A stretch of DNA of 5,790 nucleotides from Deltaproteobacteria bacterium RIFOXYD12_FULL_50_9 (lineage in GTDB: Bacteria > Desulfobacterota > Desulfobulbia > Desulfobulbales > CALZHT01), in NCBI GenBank assembly GCA_001799225.1, contig MGTA01000131.1, positions 4,222-10,011 on the forward strand. Direction: 5' to 3'. Below the pieces are notes generated by a model. The model saw only the letters and a program-made list of their open reading frames with translations, made no database searches and had not been told where the DNA came from. The stretch's first letter is position 1; each line of letters opens with the position of its first letter. This document shows, piece after piece, positions 1 through 4,563 of the stretch. The position numbers and the translations under genes were made by a program.

Positions 1-326
1 CAGAGGACAAAAGCGCCGTAGTTTCCCAGATCGGACTAACCGGTCAGGACCAGGTCTGCACGCAGGCCCTATCCATGTTTGTTGAAATATACGGCGCTGA
101 AGCCGGCAACCTTGCCCTGCAGGGCACCACCCTGGGCGGCATCTATCTTGGTGGCGGCATTGCCCCGAAAATCGCCTCGGCCCTGCACTCACCAAGTTTC
201 CGCCAGGCCTTCTCCGCTAAAGGCAGACTCTCCGGTTTTCTGAATCGCGTCCCGCTCCGCTTGATCAGCGACTGTCAATCTCCTCTTTGGGGGGCAGCGG
301 TCTATTCCCTTGCCTATTTCCCCTAA
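1..326 (+). CDS. glk: Glucokinase (Glk family), C-terminal part, 5' truncated by window edge
   Basis: This is the last 107 codons or so of a gene that starts before the window; the first complete codon is at position 3 and the TAA stop is at 324-326. Glucokinase phosphorylates glucose to glucose-6-phosphate with ATP in the cytoplasm, feeding glycolysis. The visible part carries the C-terminal signature of the E. coli-type Glk family: a GNLAL stretch, then GGIYLGGGIAPK (compare GG-hydrophobic-GGI-P in Glk), then SFRQAFSAKGR, a VPLRLI strand and a final L-GAA motif. These are the glycine-rich nucleotide-binding loop and the final helix of the sugar kinase fold. The frame stays open to the left edge without a stop, so the gene is probably intact upstream. 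No strong terminator follows. The family call is firm; sugar specificity cannot be shown from this fragment. Confidence 0.88.
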   Translation, partial: EDKSAVVSQIGLTGQDQVCTQALSMFVEIYGAEAGNLALQGTTLGGIYLGGGIAPKIASALHSPSFRQAFSAKGRLSGFLNRVPLRLISDCQSPLWGAAVYSLAYFP

Positions 327-403
327 GACTGGCACCGCGACTTAAAACAATTACCATAACTGCTAAACCAACTGGCAAGCAGCCCTATTTTTTCCCTTGA
401 ATC

Positions 404-409
404 AGGAGG
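404..409 (+). promoter_or_regulatory. Shine-Dalgarno site of the 62-aa gene
   Basis: A perfect AGGAGG lies 6 bases before the ATG at 416. It fixes the start and is the main reason to treat the short downstream reading frame as a real gene. Confidence 0.8.
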
Positions 410-415
410 CATAAC

Positions 416-604
416 ATGAGTGAAGAGTTTGAAACCGAGAAAGTATCTATAGAAGAAGCCATGCAGATGCAGATCTATACCACCCAGGCCCTGATGGACG
501 TGCTGGTGGATAAGGGCCTCATCACCTACCAGGAAATCCTGACCCGCGTCGAGGCGTTGAAAAAAGAGCACGGTCTGGAGATCGCCGGTCCCGGCCCGCA
601 GTAA
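416..604 (+). CDS. Small acidic protein of unknown function, 62 aa
   Basis: I do not recognise the family by name. The protein is acidic at its N-terminus (MSEEFETEK), then consists of amphipathic helix-like sequence: IEEAMQMQIYTTQALMDVL, a turn at VDKGLIT, and YQEILTRVEALKKE. The turn-helix segment (KGLIT..E.L.RVE.LKKE) resembles many short helical-hairpin proteins and subunit tails. The last residues (IAGPGPQ) look disordered. No signal peptide, membrane segment or cysteine is present. It starts 89 bp after the glucokinase stop on the same strand with its own AGGAGG, so it could be co-transcribed with glk or have its own promoter; no clear promoter is visible between them. The strong RBS and plausible composition support a real gene. 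The function is open. Confidence 0.75.
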   Translation: MSEEFETEKVSIEEAMQMQIYTTQALMDVLVDKGLITYQEILTRVEALKKEHGLEIAGPGPQ

Positions 605-658
605 CAATTCTGATTCGACCATATATCGCGCCGGCCCCGCCGGAGCCGAAATTCAGGC

Positions 659-1129
659 TCAGCAGGACATGGGTGGTCGGATGGCCCGGAAGGTTGTTGT
701 CGCCACCATACCCTGAATGGCGCGCAGATCATCTTCGTCAACCTCCGGTTCGCAGGATGTCTCCGGCAGGCAGGCGGCACTTTGAAGTTCCCGGGAGTTA
801 AGCAGACGGCGGTCGATTTCTTCAATTTGCATAAAACTTGCCCCGACCAGTAGCCTATGCAGTTCGGATACCGGAAGCGCGTCAATTATGTCGGCACCTG
901 ACCCGCAGCCGAGATCCACCACCGAAGCGCCCGGCCAGACCCCGCTGTGTTGCACCGGATCGCCGCAACCGCAGGCGAAATCAAGGGCCGGCAGCGGCAG
1001 AGCCCAAAAATCCCGACGCCCGGCCCCGGCCAGGCCGGTCGAATACATCCGCCCTCCGGACCGATCAACTTCCCGGGCAAAACGTTGATACCGTTCCTTA
1101 ACCTTTTCCTTGACCGCCATTCCGTCCAT
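659..1129 (-). pseudogene. ArsM-like SAM-dependent methyltransferase with internal deletion (156 aa)
   Basis: The frame starts at ATG 1129 behind GGGAGG (1135-1140). The N-terminus (VKEKVKERYQRFAREV) matches the opening helix of arsenite methyltransferase-like proteins. It is followed by FACGCGDPV (residues 51-59) and the SAM-binding motif I, VVDLGCGSGAD (70-80). In this family about 100-120 residues should follow, covering the acidic ribose-binding loop, motif II/III and the substrate-binding strands. Instead, motif I runs directly into what looks like the C-terminal subdomain: LHRLLVGASFMQIEEIDRR, then LNSREL, and a terminal VATTTFRAIRP strand. The family is usually about 250-280 aa, so the core is missing and an active methyltransferase is unlikely. 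The reading frame survives across the junction with no stop, pointing to an in-frame deletion. Arsenite specificity is not certain; it could be a related methyltransferase. The gene converges on the 62-aa gene. Confidence 0.7.
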
Positions 1130-1161
1130 CTTTTCCTCCCTCGGCGTCAGATGAAAATAAT

Positions 1162-1192
1162 CCTGCTAATACCAGATTGTTTGGGCAGCAGG
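1162..1192 (-). terminator. Possible weak terminator hairpin after the DUF2293 gene
   Basis: CCTGCT (1162-1167) and AGCAGG (1187-1192) are perfect inverted arms with a 19-base loop. Read on the minus strand, the hairpin follows the DUF2293 stop and is succeeded by ATTATTTTC. The stem is short, the loop long and the T-tract interrupted, so this is only a candidate. Confidence 0.25.
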
Positions 1193-1207
1193 CCATAAGC
1201 AGCCAAC

Positions 1208-1906
1208 CTATGGTCCGGTCGCCTGCCACTTTTCCATGAGATCGGCTACCTGGACGCGGACATTGGCCCGCGCCTCGCTTCTGTCCAGGTCGGCAAGCAA
1301 CAATTCATCATAGTCGGTTTCCTGATGGCGGATATGAGCGGCAACCGCCAACCGCACCGCATTTTCGTCTAACTCTTTCGCCGCAGCACTGCGTCCGACC
1401 CGGCCGCTGTATTTACGGCAGGCATGTTCAGCAATGACCTTCTCCCGCCCGATCGGACAGCCGGGGAATAACTCCCGGACCCGCCCCGCAAATGAGGCGA
1501 CATACCCCTGGTCAAGTTCAGCCCGCCGACCCGCCGCCTGGGCCCGGCGCGATTCCCGCTGCCCCGCATCGGCCCGGCATTCGATCTCGGCCCGTTCGAT
1601 TGCCTCATTTTCAACCAACAGACCTTGGCGTTCATAGTGTTTTCGGGCCCGACTCCACTTTAACACCACTACCGCCAACTTGGAGTACTTCCGAGAGCGC
1701 CGGGTCAGTGCCGTATCCCCGGACGGCAGAAAGACCAGATGATCCAAGTCGGCACAACTCAAGCACGCCGCCTTGCGCTCTTCCTCTTTACCACGCAGAG
1801 TTATCCAGGCGCCTTTACCCAACTCTGCACCACACTCGTCACATTTCGACGCACTGGAGGTAATAAAGACGGTCAGTTCGTATGGTTTGTTTTGTTTCTC
1901 ACTCAT
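1208..1906 (-). CDS. DUF2293 domain protein with N-terminal zinc ribbon, 232 aa
   Basis: The start is placed at ATG 1906 (MSEKQNKPYEL) because AAAGGA lies just upstream at proper spacing. A GTG at 1963 would extend the protein by 19 residues, but that extension runs into a repeat. Residues 22-25 (CDEC) and 48-51 (CLSC) form a CxxC...CxxC pair typical of a structural zinc ribbon. A basic region follows (TRRSRKYSKLAVVVLKWSR), then a long charged helix rich in Ala, Glu and Arg (about 98-145). Residues 146-205 (FPGCPIGREKVIAEHACRKYSGRVGRS... VAAHIRHQETDYDELL) match DUF2293, a domain of unknown function found in bacteria and fungi. No catalytic function is known to me. Basic patches and the zinc ribbon would suit nucleic-acid binding, but that is inference. 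The gene lies 78 bp upstream of the methyltransferase relic on the same strand. The domain call is from memory of the motif. Confidence 0.82.
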   Translation of the reverse strand: MSEKQNKPYELTVFITSSASKCDECGAELGKGAWITLRGKEEERKAACLSCADLDHLVFLPSGDTALTRRSRKYSKLAVVVLKWSRARKHYERQGLLVENEAIERAEIECRADAGQRESRRAQAAGRRAELDQGYVASFAGRVRELFPGCPIGREKVIAEHACRKYSGRVGRSAAAKELDENAVRLAVAAHIRHQETDYDELLLADLDRSEARANVRVQVADLMEKWQATGP

Positions 1907-1936
1907 TCGCTGTCCTTTCAAAAAAGGTCCAAAATT

Positions 1937-1990
1937 GAAAATGGGGACATCCATTTTCGCCACGCTACCAATAAATTTTTCCCCATTTTC
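1937..1990. repeat. REP-like nested inverted repeats upstream of the DUF2293 gene
   Basis: GAAAATGGGGA (1937-1947) is the exact reverse complement of TCCCCATTTTC (1980-1990). Its first eight bases also pair with CCATTTTC at 1951-1958 across a 6-base loop, so two mutually exclusive hairpins share one arm: a tight 8-bp stem and an 11-bp stem with a 32-base loop. The layout of short palindromes next to a GGGGAC-type tetranucleotide resembles REP sequences mobilised by REP-associated tyrosine transposases, though no such gene is present here. The repeat occupies the 5' leader of the DUF2293 gene and could act as an mRNA structure there. Confidence 0.55.
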
Positions 1991-2007
1991 CTGTTTTCCC
2001 GCAGTAC

Positions 2008-2193
2008 TGTCCGGTTAGATTTTTGCACATGACAAAACCTCCGTTGGATCTACAGGATACCCGCAAGGGGCATCCCTACAAAAACCATCGATTCATGTGG
2101 CGGTTGTAGGGGTACCCCTCGCGGGTACCCAAATTATTTGGTATCTCCACAATTAGTACTAAAATTGTCAAAGTGCAATTTTCTAACCGGACA
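2008..2193. mobile_element. MITE-like non-autonomous element, 186 bp
   Basis: The ends are inverted repeats. The left end begins TGTCCGGTTAGA (2008-2019), and the right end reads the same on the opposite strand (2182-2193). Similarity continues inward: 18 of the first 21 positions match (TTGCAC is shared), and after a one-base shift TGACAA is shared too. No reading frame for a transposase lies between the ends, so the element would need a transposase in trans. The interior is dominated by a large palindrome (2055-2130). A clear target duplication is not visible: only AC (2006-2007 and 2194-2195) abuts both ends, while a 9-mer GTTTTCCCG sits 6 bp outside each end (1993-2001 and 2200-2208). I cannot name the parent IS family with confidence. 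It lies between the TA operon 3' end and the DUF2293 leader. Confidence 0.7.
2055..2130. repeat. Large imperfect palindrome inside the MITE-like element
   Basis: The arm GGATACCCGCAAGGGG... (2055-2080) matches the reverse complement of the arm at 2105-2130 at 22 of 26 positions, ending in CCCTACA/TGTAGGG. The intervening loop also contains AACC (2083-2086) and GGTT (2102-2105), which lengthen the stem, and an ATCGAT palindrome. The transcript on either strand would fold into a long hairpin. The GTAGGGG...CCCGC style resembles abundant intergenic palindromes seen in many bacterial genomes. No T-tract follows either end, so it is not a canonical terminator, but it could still block read-through or protect RNA ends of the TA operon. 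Confidence 0.7.
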
Positions 2194-2270
2194 ACGTTGG
2201 TTTTCCCGGTTATTGTTGCGAAATTTCAGTGGGTTCTCGAGGTGCATCGTCATCGATAAGGGCCGGTTTG

Positions 2271-2765
2271 TCACGAGTACGCCCTCAACCTTTTCCGGCA
2301 CTCCCGCTCCGGGAGCCTCGGATTAAGCGCCATGAGCTGCCGCAACTTCTCCCCCGCTTTCTCCGGTGGGATAACGCCTCCGGCCACCATTTCGTCAAAG
2401 CACCAGAGAATACCATGGACCGGAATGGCCTTTTGTTCCGCAACCCTGCGCAAGGCGGCATCGCCGGTAAGCAGCGTCGCGGAATTTTTTTGGCAAAGAT
2501 AGAGGCAGGAACAATCCGGAATGGAGAGGCTTGGGTTCTCGATCTCAAGAAGCTGGATCTCTTTGAGTTCCGCAAAGGAAAATTCTTGCCGGGTCACCAG
2601 CCCGTCGGCAAGAAAGGATTGCAGGGCAACAGCGTTATCCTCCTGGATTTCGGCCAGGACCATATCCGCCACCTGAAAATCGTACGCCAGTCGGAAGAAG
2701 GGACTGAGCAGGCCGATTTTCAGGAGATCGATCAGGATATTGGCGTCGTTGACCAGGAGGATCAT
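2271..2765 (-). CDS. PIN-domain protein, candidate toxin of an XRE-ImmA/PIN pair, 164 aa
   Basis: This is a PIN-fold ribonuclease-type protein. The acidic residues expected to bind the catalytic metal are all present: D7 (VNDANILIDLLKIGLL), E39 (VLAEI), D84 (IPDCSCLYLC) and D102 (LLTGDAALRRVA). The order and spacing fit PIN domains such as the DUF3368 type rather than classic short VapC. A C-terminal extension (about 118-164, FDEMV..GVIPPEKAGEKLRQLM) is characteristic of these longer forms. The ATG at 2765 overlaps the TGA of the upstream gene by 4 bp (ATGA), implying translational coupling. The nearest good Shine-Dalgarno, AGGAGG, is 13 bases upstream, which is too far for efficient starts, and lies in a predicted hairpin. 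In TA systems such proteins cleave RNA and are held by the partner; here that role is inferred from context. The final residues lie close to the MITE-like element but are not disrupted. Confidence 0.8.
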   Translation of the reverse strand: MILLVNDANILIDLLKIGLLSPFFRLAYDFQVADMVLAEIQEDNAVALQSFLADGLVTRQEFSFAELKEIQLLEIENPSLSIPDCSCLYLCQKNSATLLTGDAALRRVAEQKAIPVHGILWCFDEMVAGGVIPPEKAGEKLRQLMALNPRLPERECRKRLRAYS

Positions 2766-2790
2766 GAAACGATATGGACCTCCTGGTCAA
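2749..2790 (-). promoter_or_regulatory. Predicted RBS-sequestering stem-loop at the antitoxin-toxin junction
   Basis: TTGACCAGGAGG (2749-2760) and CCTCCTGGTCAA (2779-2790) form a perfect 12-bp inverted repeat with an 18-base spacer. On the minus-strand mRNA the 5' arm contains AGGAGG, the only good Shine-Dalgarno for the PIN gene. The 3' arm covers its codons 3-6. The loop holds the overlapping antitoxin stop and toxin start (AUGA). Folding would hide the toxin RBS until ribosomes finishing the upstream gene open the stem. The repeat is seen directly; the regulatory role is inferred. Confidence 0.7.
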
Positions 2791-3814
2791 ACTCGGCAAG
2801 CGGCAGGTTCAAAAACTCCGCTCCCTTGCTGTAGCTGATGATCTGTTCGGCTGCGGCGTGAATTACCAGCTGTTTAAACCGATTGGCCTTTTCCATACCG
2901 GAGTAACTGCCGGGTTCCTCCTTTTGCCAGCCATGCTGACTGACTTGAATCCGGAACATTCTGAAGCTATGCTCGGAGATAAGATCAAGGGTAAATGCCC
3001 TGGCCATGATGGCCTGCATGGAGATGCCGTAAATCCCCTTGAGTTTTTTCAGCTCCCACTCGGTGATCTTCTGTCGCCGACCGCCGAATTCTTCCCGAAT
3101 GACCTTCTCCGGCAGCAACAGGGCGCCGGCAAAGGCATGGCACAGTTTCTCGTGGTTTTCCCGTGCACAACCCGAGAAGTCGAGCAGAAGATGGCCCAGT
3201 TCATGAGCCAGGGTGAACCGCTTCCGGACGCAATCGCCATCCTTGCCTACCGCAATGACCGGAATATTCATCCCTTCGGCATATCCGGACAGGCCGGCAA
3301 AATCCGGACCTGCCTGCACCTCCAGGACTTTGAATCCCTTATCCTCCAGCAGCTCGGTAAGTTGCTGGACAGGCGCTTCCCCGAGGTTCCAGATTTGTCT
3401 AATGTCGGTCGCCGCCTGTTCAATATCCTGCTGACTGCCGATACTCCGACCGGCCACAGGATTACTAAAAGCATGGCGGAGACCGAGAATTTCTTCAAGT
3501 TCAAGGTAGTTCCGCATAAAATCCAAGGCCTGGAATCGAACACGGTCCTCTTCCTTGCGGCTGAGTTTGGATTTTTTCCGGAAGGCCAGATTGGATATCT
3601 CGACTCGGGATGACCGGAAAAAATAATCCACTTTAACGCCCAGCGCCTTAGCCAAAGCAAGGAGTACCTCGCTGCCCGGATTGATCTGGCCCTTCTCGTA
3701 CTTAGCGATGGCCTGTTTACTCACCAGGGAACCGGTCGCCAGGGCCAGAGCATCCATGCTCATTCCTGCCATCTTGCGGGCCGATAACAGTCGTTGTCCG
3801 AATTCAGTAATCAT
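2762..3814 (-). CDS. XRE-family regulator with ImmA/IrrE zinc metallopeptidase domain, candidate antitoxin, 350 aa
   Basis: Residues 1-66 form an XRE/Cro-type helix-turn-helix: FGQRLLSARKMAGMSMDALA, SKQAIAKYEKGQINPGSE, LLALAKALGVKVDYFF. Residues of about 190-290 are an ImmA/IrrE (DUF955, COG2856) peptidase-like domain with FTLAHELGHLLL. HELGH at 204-208 gives two histidine ligands and the catalytic glutamate, and E222 in EKLCHAFAGALLLP is the likely third ligand. The motif is complete, so the protein could be an active protease. Related two-domain proteins are phage and ICE repressors, stress-controlled anti-repressors, and antitoxins of TA modules. The 4-bp overlap with a PIN gene favours the antitoxin/autorepressor role. 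A C-terminal stretch (about 300-350) with a helix VIHAAAEQIISY may contact the toxin. The start at ATG 3814 is supported by AGGAGGTGA 7 bases upstream. A promoter and dyad lie just ahead of it. The specific pairing has not been checked against any database. Confidence 0.87.
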   Translation of the reverse strand: MITEFGQRLLSARKMAGMSMDALALATGSLVSKQAIAKYEKGQINPGSEVLLALAKALGVKVDYFFRSSRVEISNLAFRKKSKLSRKEEDRVRFQALDFMRNYLELEEILGLRHAFSNPVAGRSIGSQQDIEQAATDIRQIWNLGEAPVQQLTELLEDKGFKVLEVQAGPDFAGLSGYAEGMNIPVIAVGKDGDCVRKRFTLAHELGHLLLDFSGCARENHEKLCHAFAGALLLPEKVIREEFGGRRQKITEWELKKLKGIYGISMQAIMARAFTLDLISEHSFRMFRIQVSQHGWQKEEPGSYSGMEKANRFKQLVIHAAAEQIISYSKGAEFLNLPLAEFDQEVHIVS

Positions 3815-3819
3815 TGCGT

Positions 3820-3827
3820 CACCTCCT
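3820..3827 (-). promoter_or_regulatory. Strong Shine-Dalgarno of the XRE-ImmA gene
   Basis: On the minus strand AGGAGGTG lies 7 bases before ATG 3814. It is a near-perfect match to the anti-SD. The 10-mer ACCAGGAGGT containing it recurs at the toxin junction (2778-2787 on the plus strand as ACCTCCTGGT). The antitoxin therefore has a strong exposed site, while the toxin's identical site is in a hairpin. Confidence 0.75.
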
Positions 3828-3828
3828 G

Positions 3829-3864
3829 GTTGACAAATATCATTTTAATAAGAGAAATGTCAAC
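3829..3864 (-). promoter_or_regulatory. Promoter and candidate operator of the XRE-ImmA/PIN operon
   Basis: On the minus strand a perfect -35 TTGACA (3858-3863) is followed after 16 bp by GATATT (3836-3841), which matches four of six -10 bases. GTTGACA (3829-3835) and TGTCAAC (3858-3864) are exact inverted copies whose centres are 29 bp apart, about three helical turns. One arm covers the -35 and the other lies just past the -10, as expected for an operator bound by a dimeric XRE repressor. Autoregulation is inferred from this layout and the family's habits. Confidence 0.6.
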
Positions 3865-3900
3865 TCAAAAAGGCTTGTTGTTTTCGCTTGCTTGCGGTAA

Positions 3901-4037
3901 CTGGGCCAACTCAATAAAGCAAACGTTCATAGCTGGCTGCTCATGGCCACCGTCAATGCCATGGTATTACCATTGTAACCCGCAACGAGAAAGACTTCAC
4001 GCCCTATCCGCAACTCTTCAACCCCTGGGCGCTGTAA
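3901..4037 (+). pseudogene. Relic of a VapC-like PIN toxin (C-terminal end, frameshifted)
   Basis: Two frames together recover the tail of a VapC/FitB-type PIN protein. From 3901 the first frame reads LGQLNKANVHSWLLMATVNA; from 3960 the next frame reads HGITIVTRNEKDF, then TPYPQLFNPWAL and a TAA at 4035-4037. Joined, this parallels the family pattern D-S-LLAATA..HGLTIVTRN..DF....LFNPW. One base has been lost near 3955-3962, the expected aspartate before SWLL is histidine (CAT in place of GAT), and an in-frame TAA precedes 3901. The N-terminal two thirds and any partner antitoxin are absent. It is clearly non-functional, but marks a former TA locus between the two intact ones. Confidence 0.72.
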
Positions 4038-4115
4038 AAAACGCCGCCCCATTTTTTCCCCGCTGCACGAATAACGTTTTTTTTATCCCTCTTGCATTTC
4101 ATCGTTCCCCAAATT

Positions 4116-4141
4116 AGACTAAGATTATAGACTAAGTTATG
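4116..4141 (+). repeat. Two-copy 13-bp tandem repeat
   Basis: AGACTAAGATTAT (4116-4128) is followed directly by AGACTAAGTTATG (4129-4141). The first eight bases are identical and the next few partly match. It lies in the non-coding stretch between the VapC relic and vapB. A binding site or a replication-slippage product are both possible; two copies say little. Confidence 0.4.
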
Positions 4142-4213
4142 TTGATTCTGCTTGCATCGCAGCCAGGCGTTCCGGCCTGCGTTTTGTGGCAACGACAATA
4201 TCAACTAAGCCGC

Positions 4214-4303
4214 TGTAAAATAATTACATGGCCATTTATATTGACCGGAGCGGCATAAGGAGCCGTAACGAAATAGTTACCAAAGGCCAAGTTATTTCTT
4301 AAC
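4214..4303 (+). promoter_or_regulatory. vapBC upstream region with candidate promoter and short operator-like dyads
   Basis: TATATT (4237-4242) fits five of six -10 bases, with only a weak -35 (TGTAAA, 4214-4219) 17 bp upstream. Three short inverted repeats lie here: TGTAA-n5-TTACA (4214-4228), GTAAC-n6-GTTAC (4265-4280) and GTTA-n5-TAAC (4291-4303). The last two share a GTTA/TAAC core. Phd-type antitoxins autorepress by binding repeated dyads at their promoter, so these are plausible operators. The arms are short and could arise by chance in AT-rich sequence. Confidence 0.35.
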
Positions 4304-4336
4304 GACTCCTAAACCTCATTAAATATGGAGATAACG

Positions 4337-4561
4337 ATGGAAACTGTTAATGTGCATGAGGCAAAGACGCATTTTTCAAAATTGCTTGCCCGCGTCCATA
4401 CCGGTGAGGAGATCATTATTGCCAAGGCCGGCCGCCCTTACGCTAAGTTAGTGCCGATAACGCCTGTCCAAGAACGGACGCCCGGAATTGCCAAAGGAGC
4501 CGTAACCGAAGCCTTTTTTGAGCCTCTGCCCGAGGATGAATTGCAGGCTTGGGGATTATAA
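4337..4561 (+). CDS. vapB: Phd/YefM-family antitoxin (VapB partner), 74 aa
   Basis: The protein begins METVNVHEAKTHFSKLLARV, the classic Phd/YefM opening in which the N-terminal strand and the EAK...FSKLL helix form the dimeric DNA-binding fold. It continues GEEIIIAKAGRPYAKLVPI (about 24-41), the second conserved block of the fold. The C-terminal part (about 42-74, ending in EPLPEDELQAWGL) is acidic and probably disordered when free, as expected for the toxin-wrapping segment. The start at 4337 is preferred over the in-frame ATG at 4325 because GGAG (4327-4330) lies 6 bases before it. The stop is 2 bp before the toxin ATG, so the two are co-translated. It is expected to neutralise the toxin by direct binding and to repress its own promoter. 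Length and composition are normal for the family. Confidence 0.88.
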   Translation: METVNVHEAKTHFSKLLARVHTGEEIIIAKAGRPYAKLVPITPVQERTPGIAKGAVTEAFFEPLPEDELQAWGL

Positions 4562-4563
4562 CC

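Noticed and set aside
629..660. Hairpins CCGGC-CCC-GCCGG and GAGCC-n8-GGCTC between the converging 62-aa and methyltransferase genes as a bidirectional terminator
   Set aside because: The stems are only 5 bp and no T-tract follows on either strand; one hairpin overlaps the methyltransferase stop codon.
2229..2834. 201-aa open frame on the plus strand opposite the PIN gene
   Set aside because: It lies opposite a PIN protein with all four acidic residues and has no recognisable motif or RBS.
2774..3613. 279-aa open frame on the plus strand opposite the XRE-ImmA gene
   Set aside because: It is antisense to a gene with clear HTH and HELGH motifs, has no RBS, and its sequence shows no domain; it is a shadow of the codon bias of the real gene.
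3794..4117. 107-aa open frame on the plus strand starting inside the XRE-ImmA leader
   Set aside because: It runs through the promoter and the VapC relic in a frame without similarity to it or to any domain; no RBS.
4151..4181. CAGGC...GCCTG hairpin followed by GTTTT as a terminator
   Set aside because: The stem is 5 bp with only four T and no gene ends just upstream except a dead relic.
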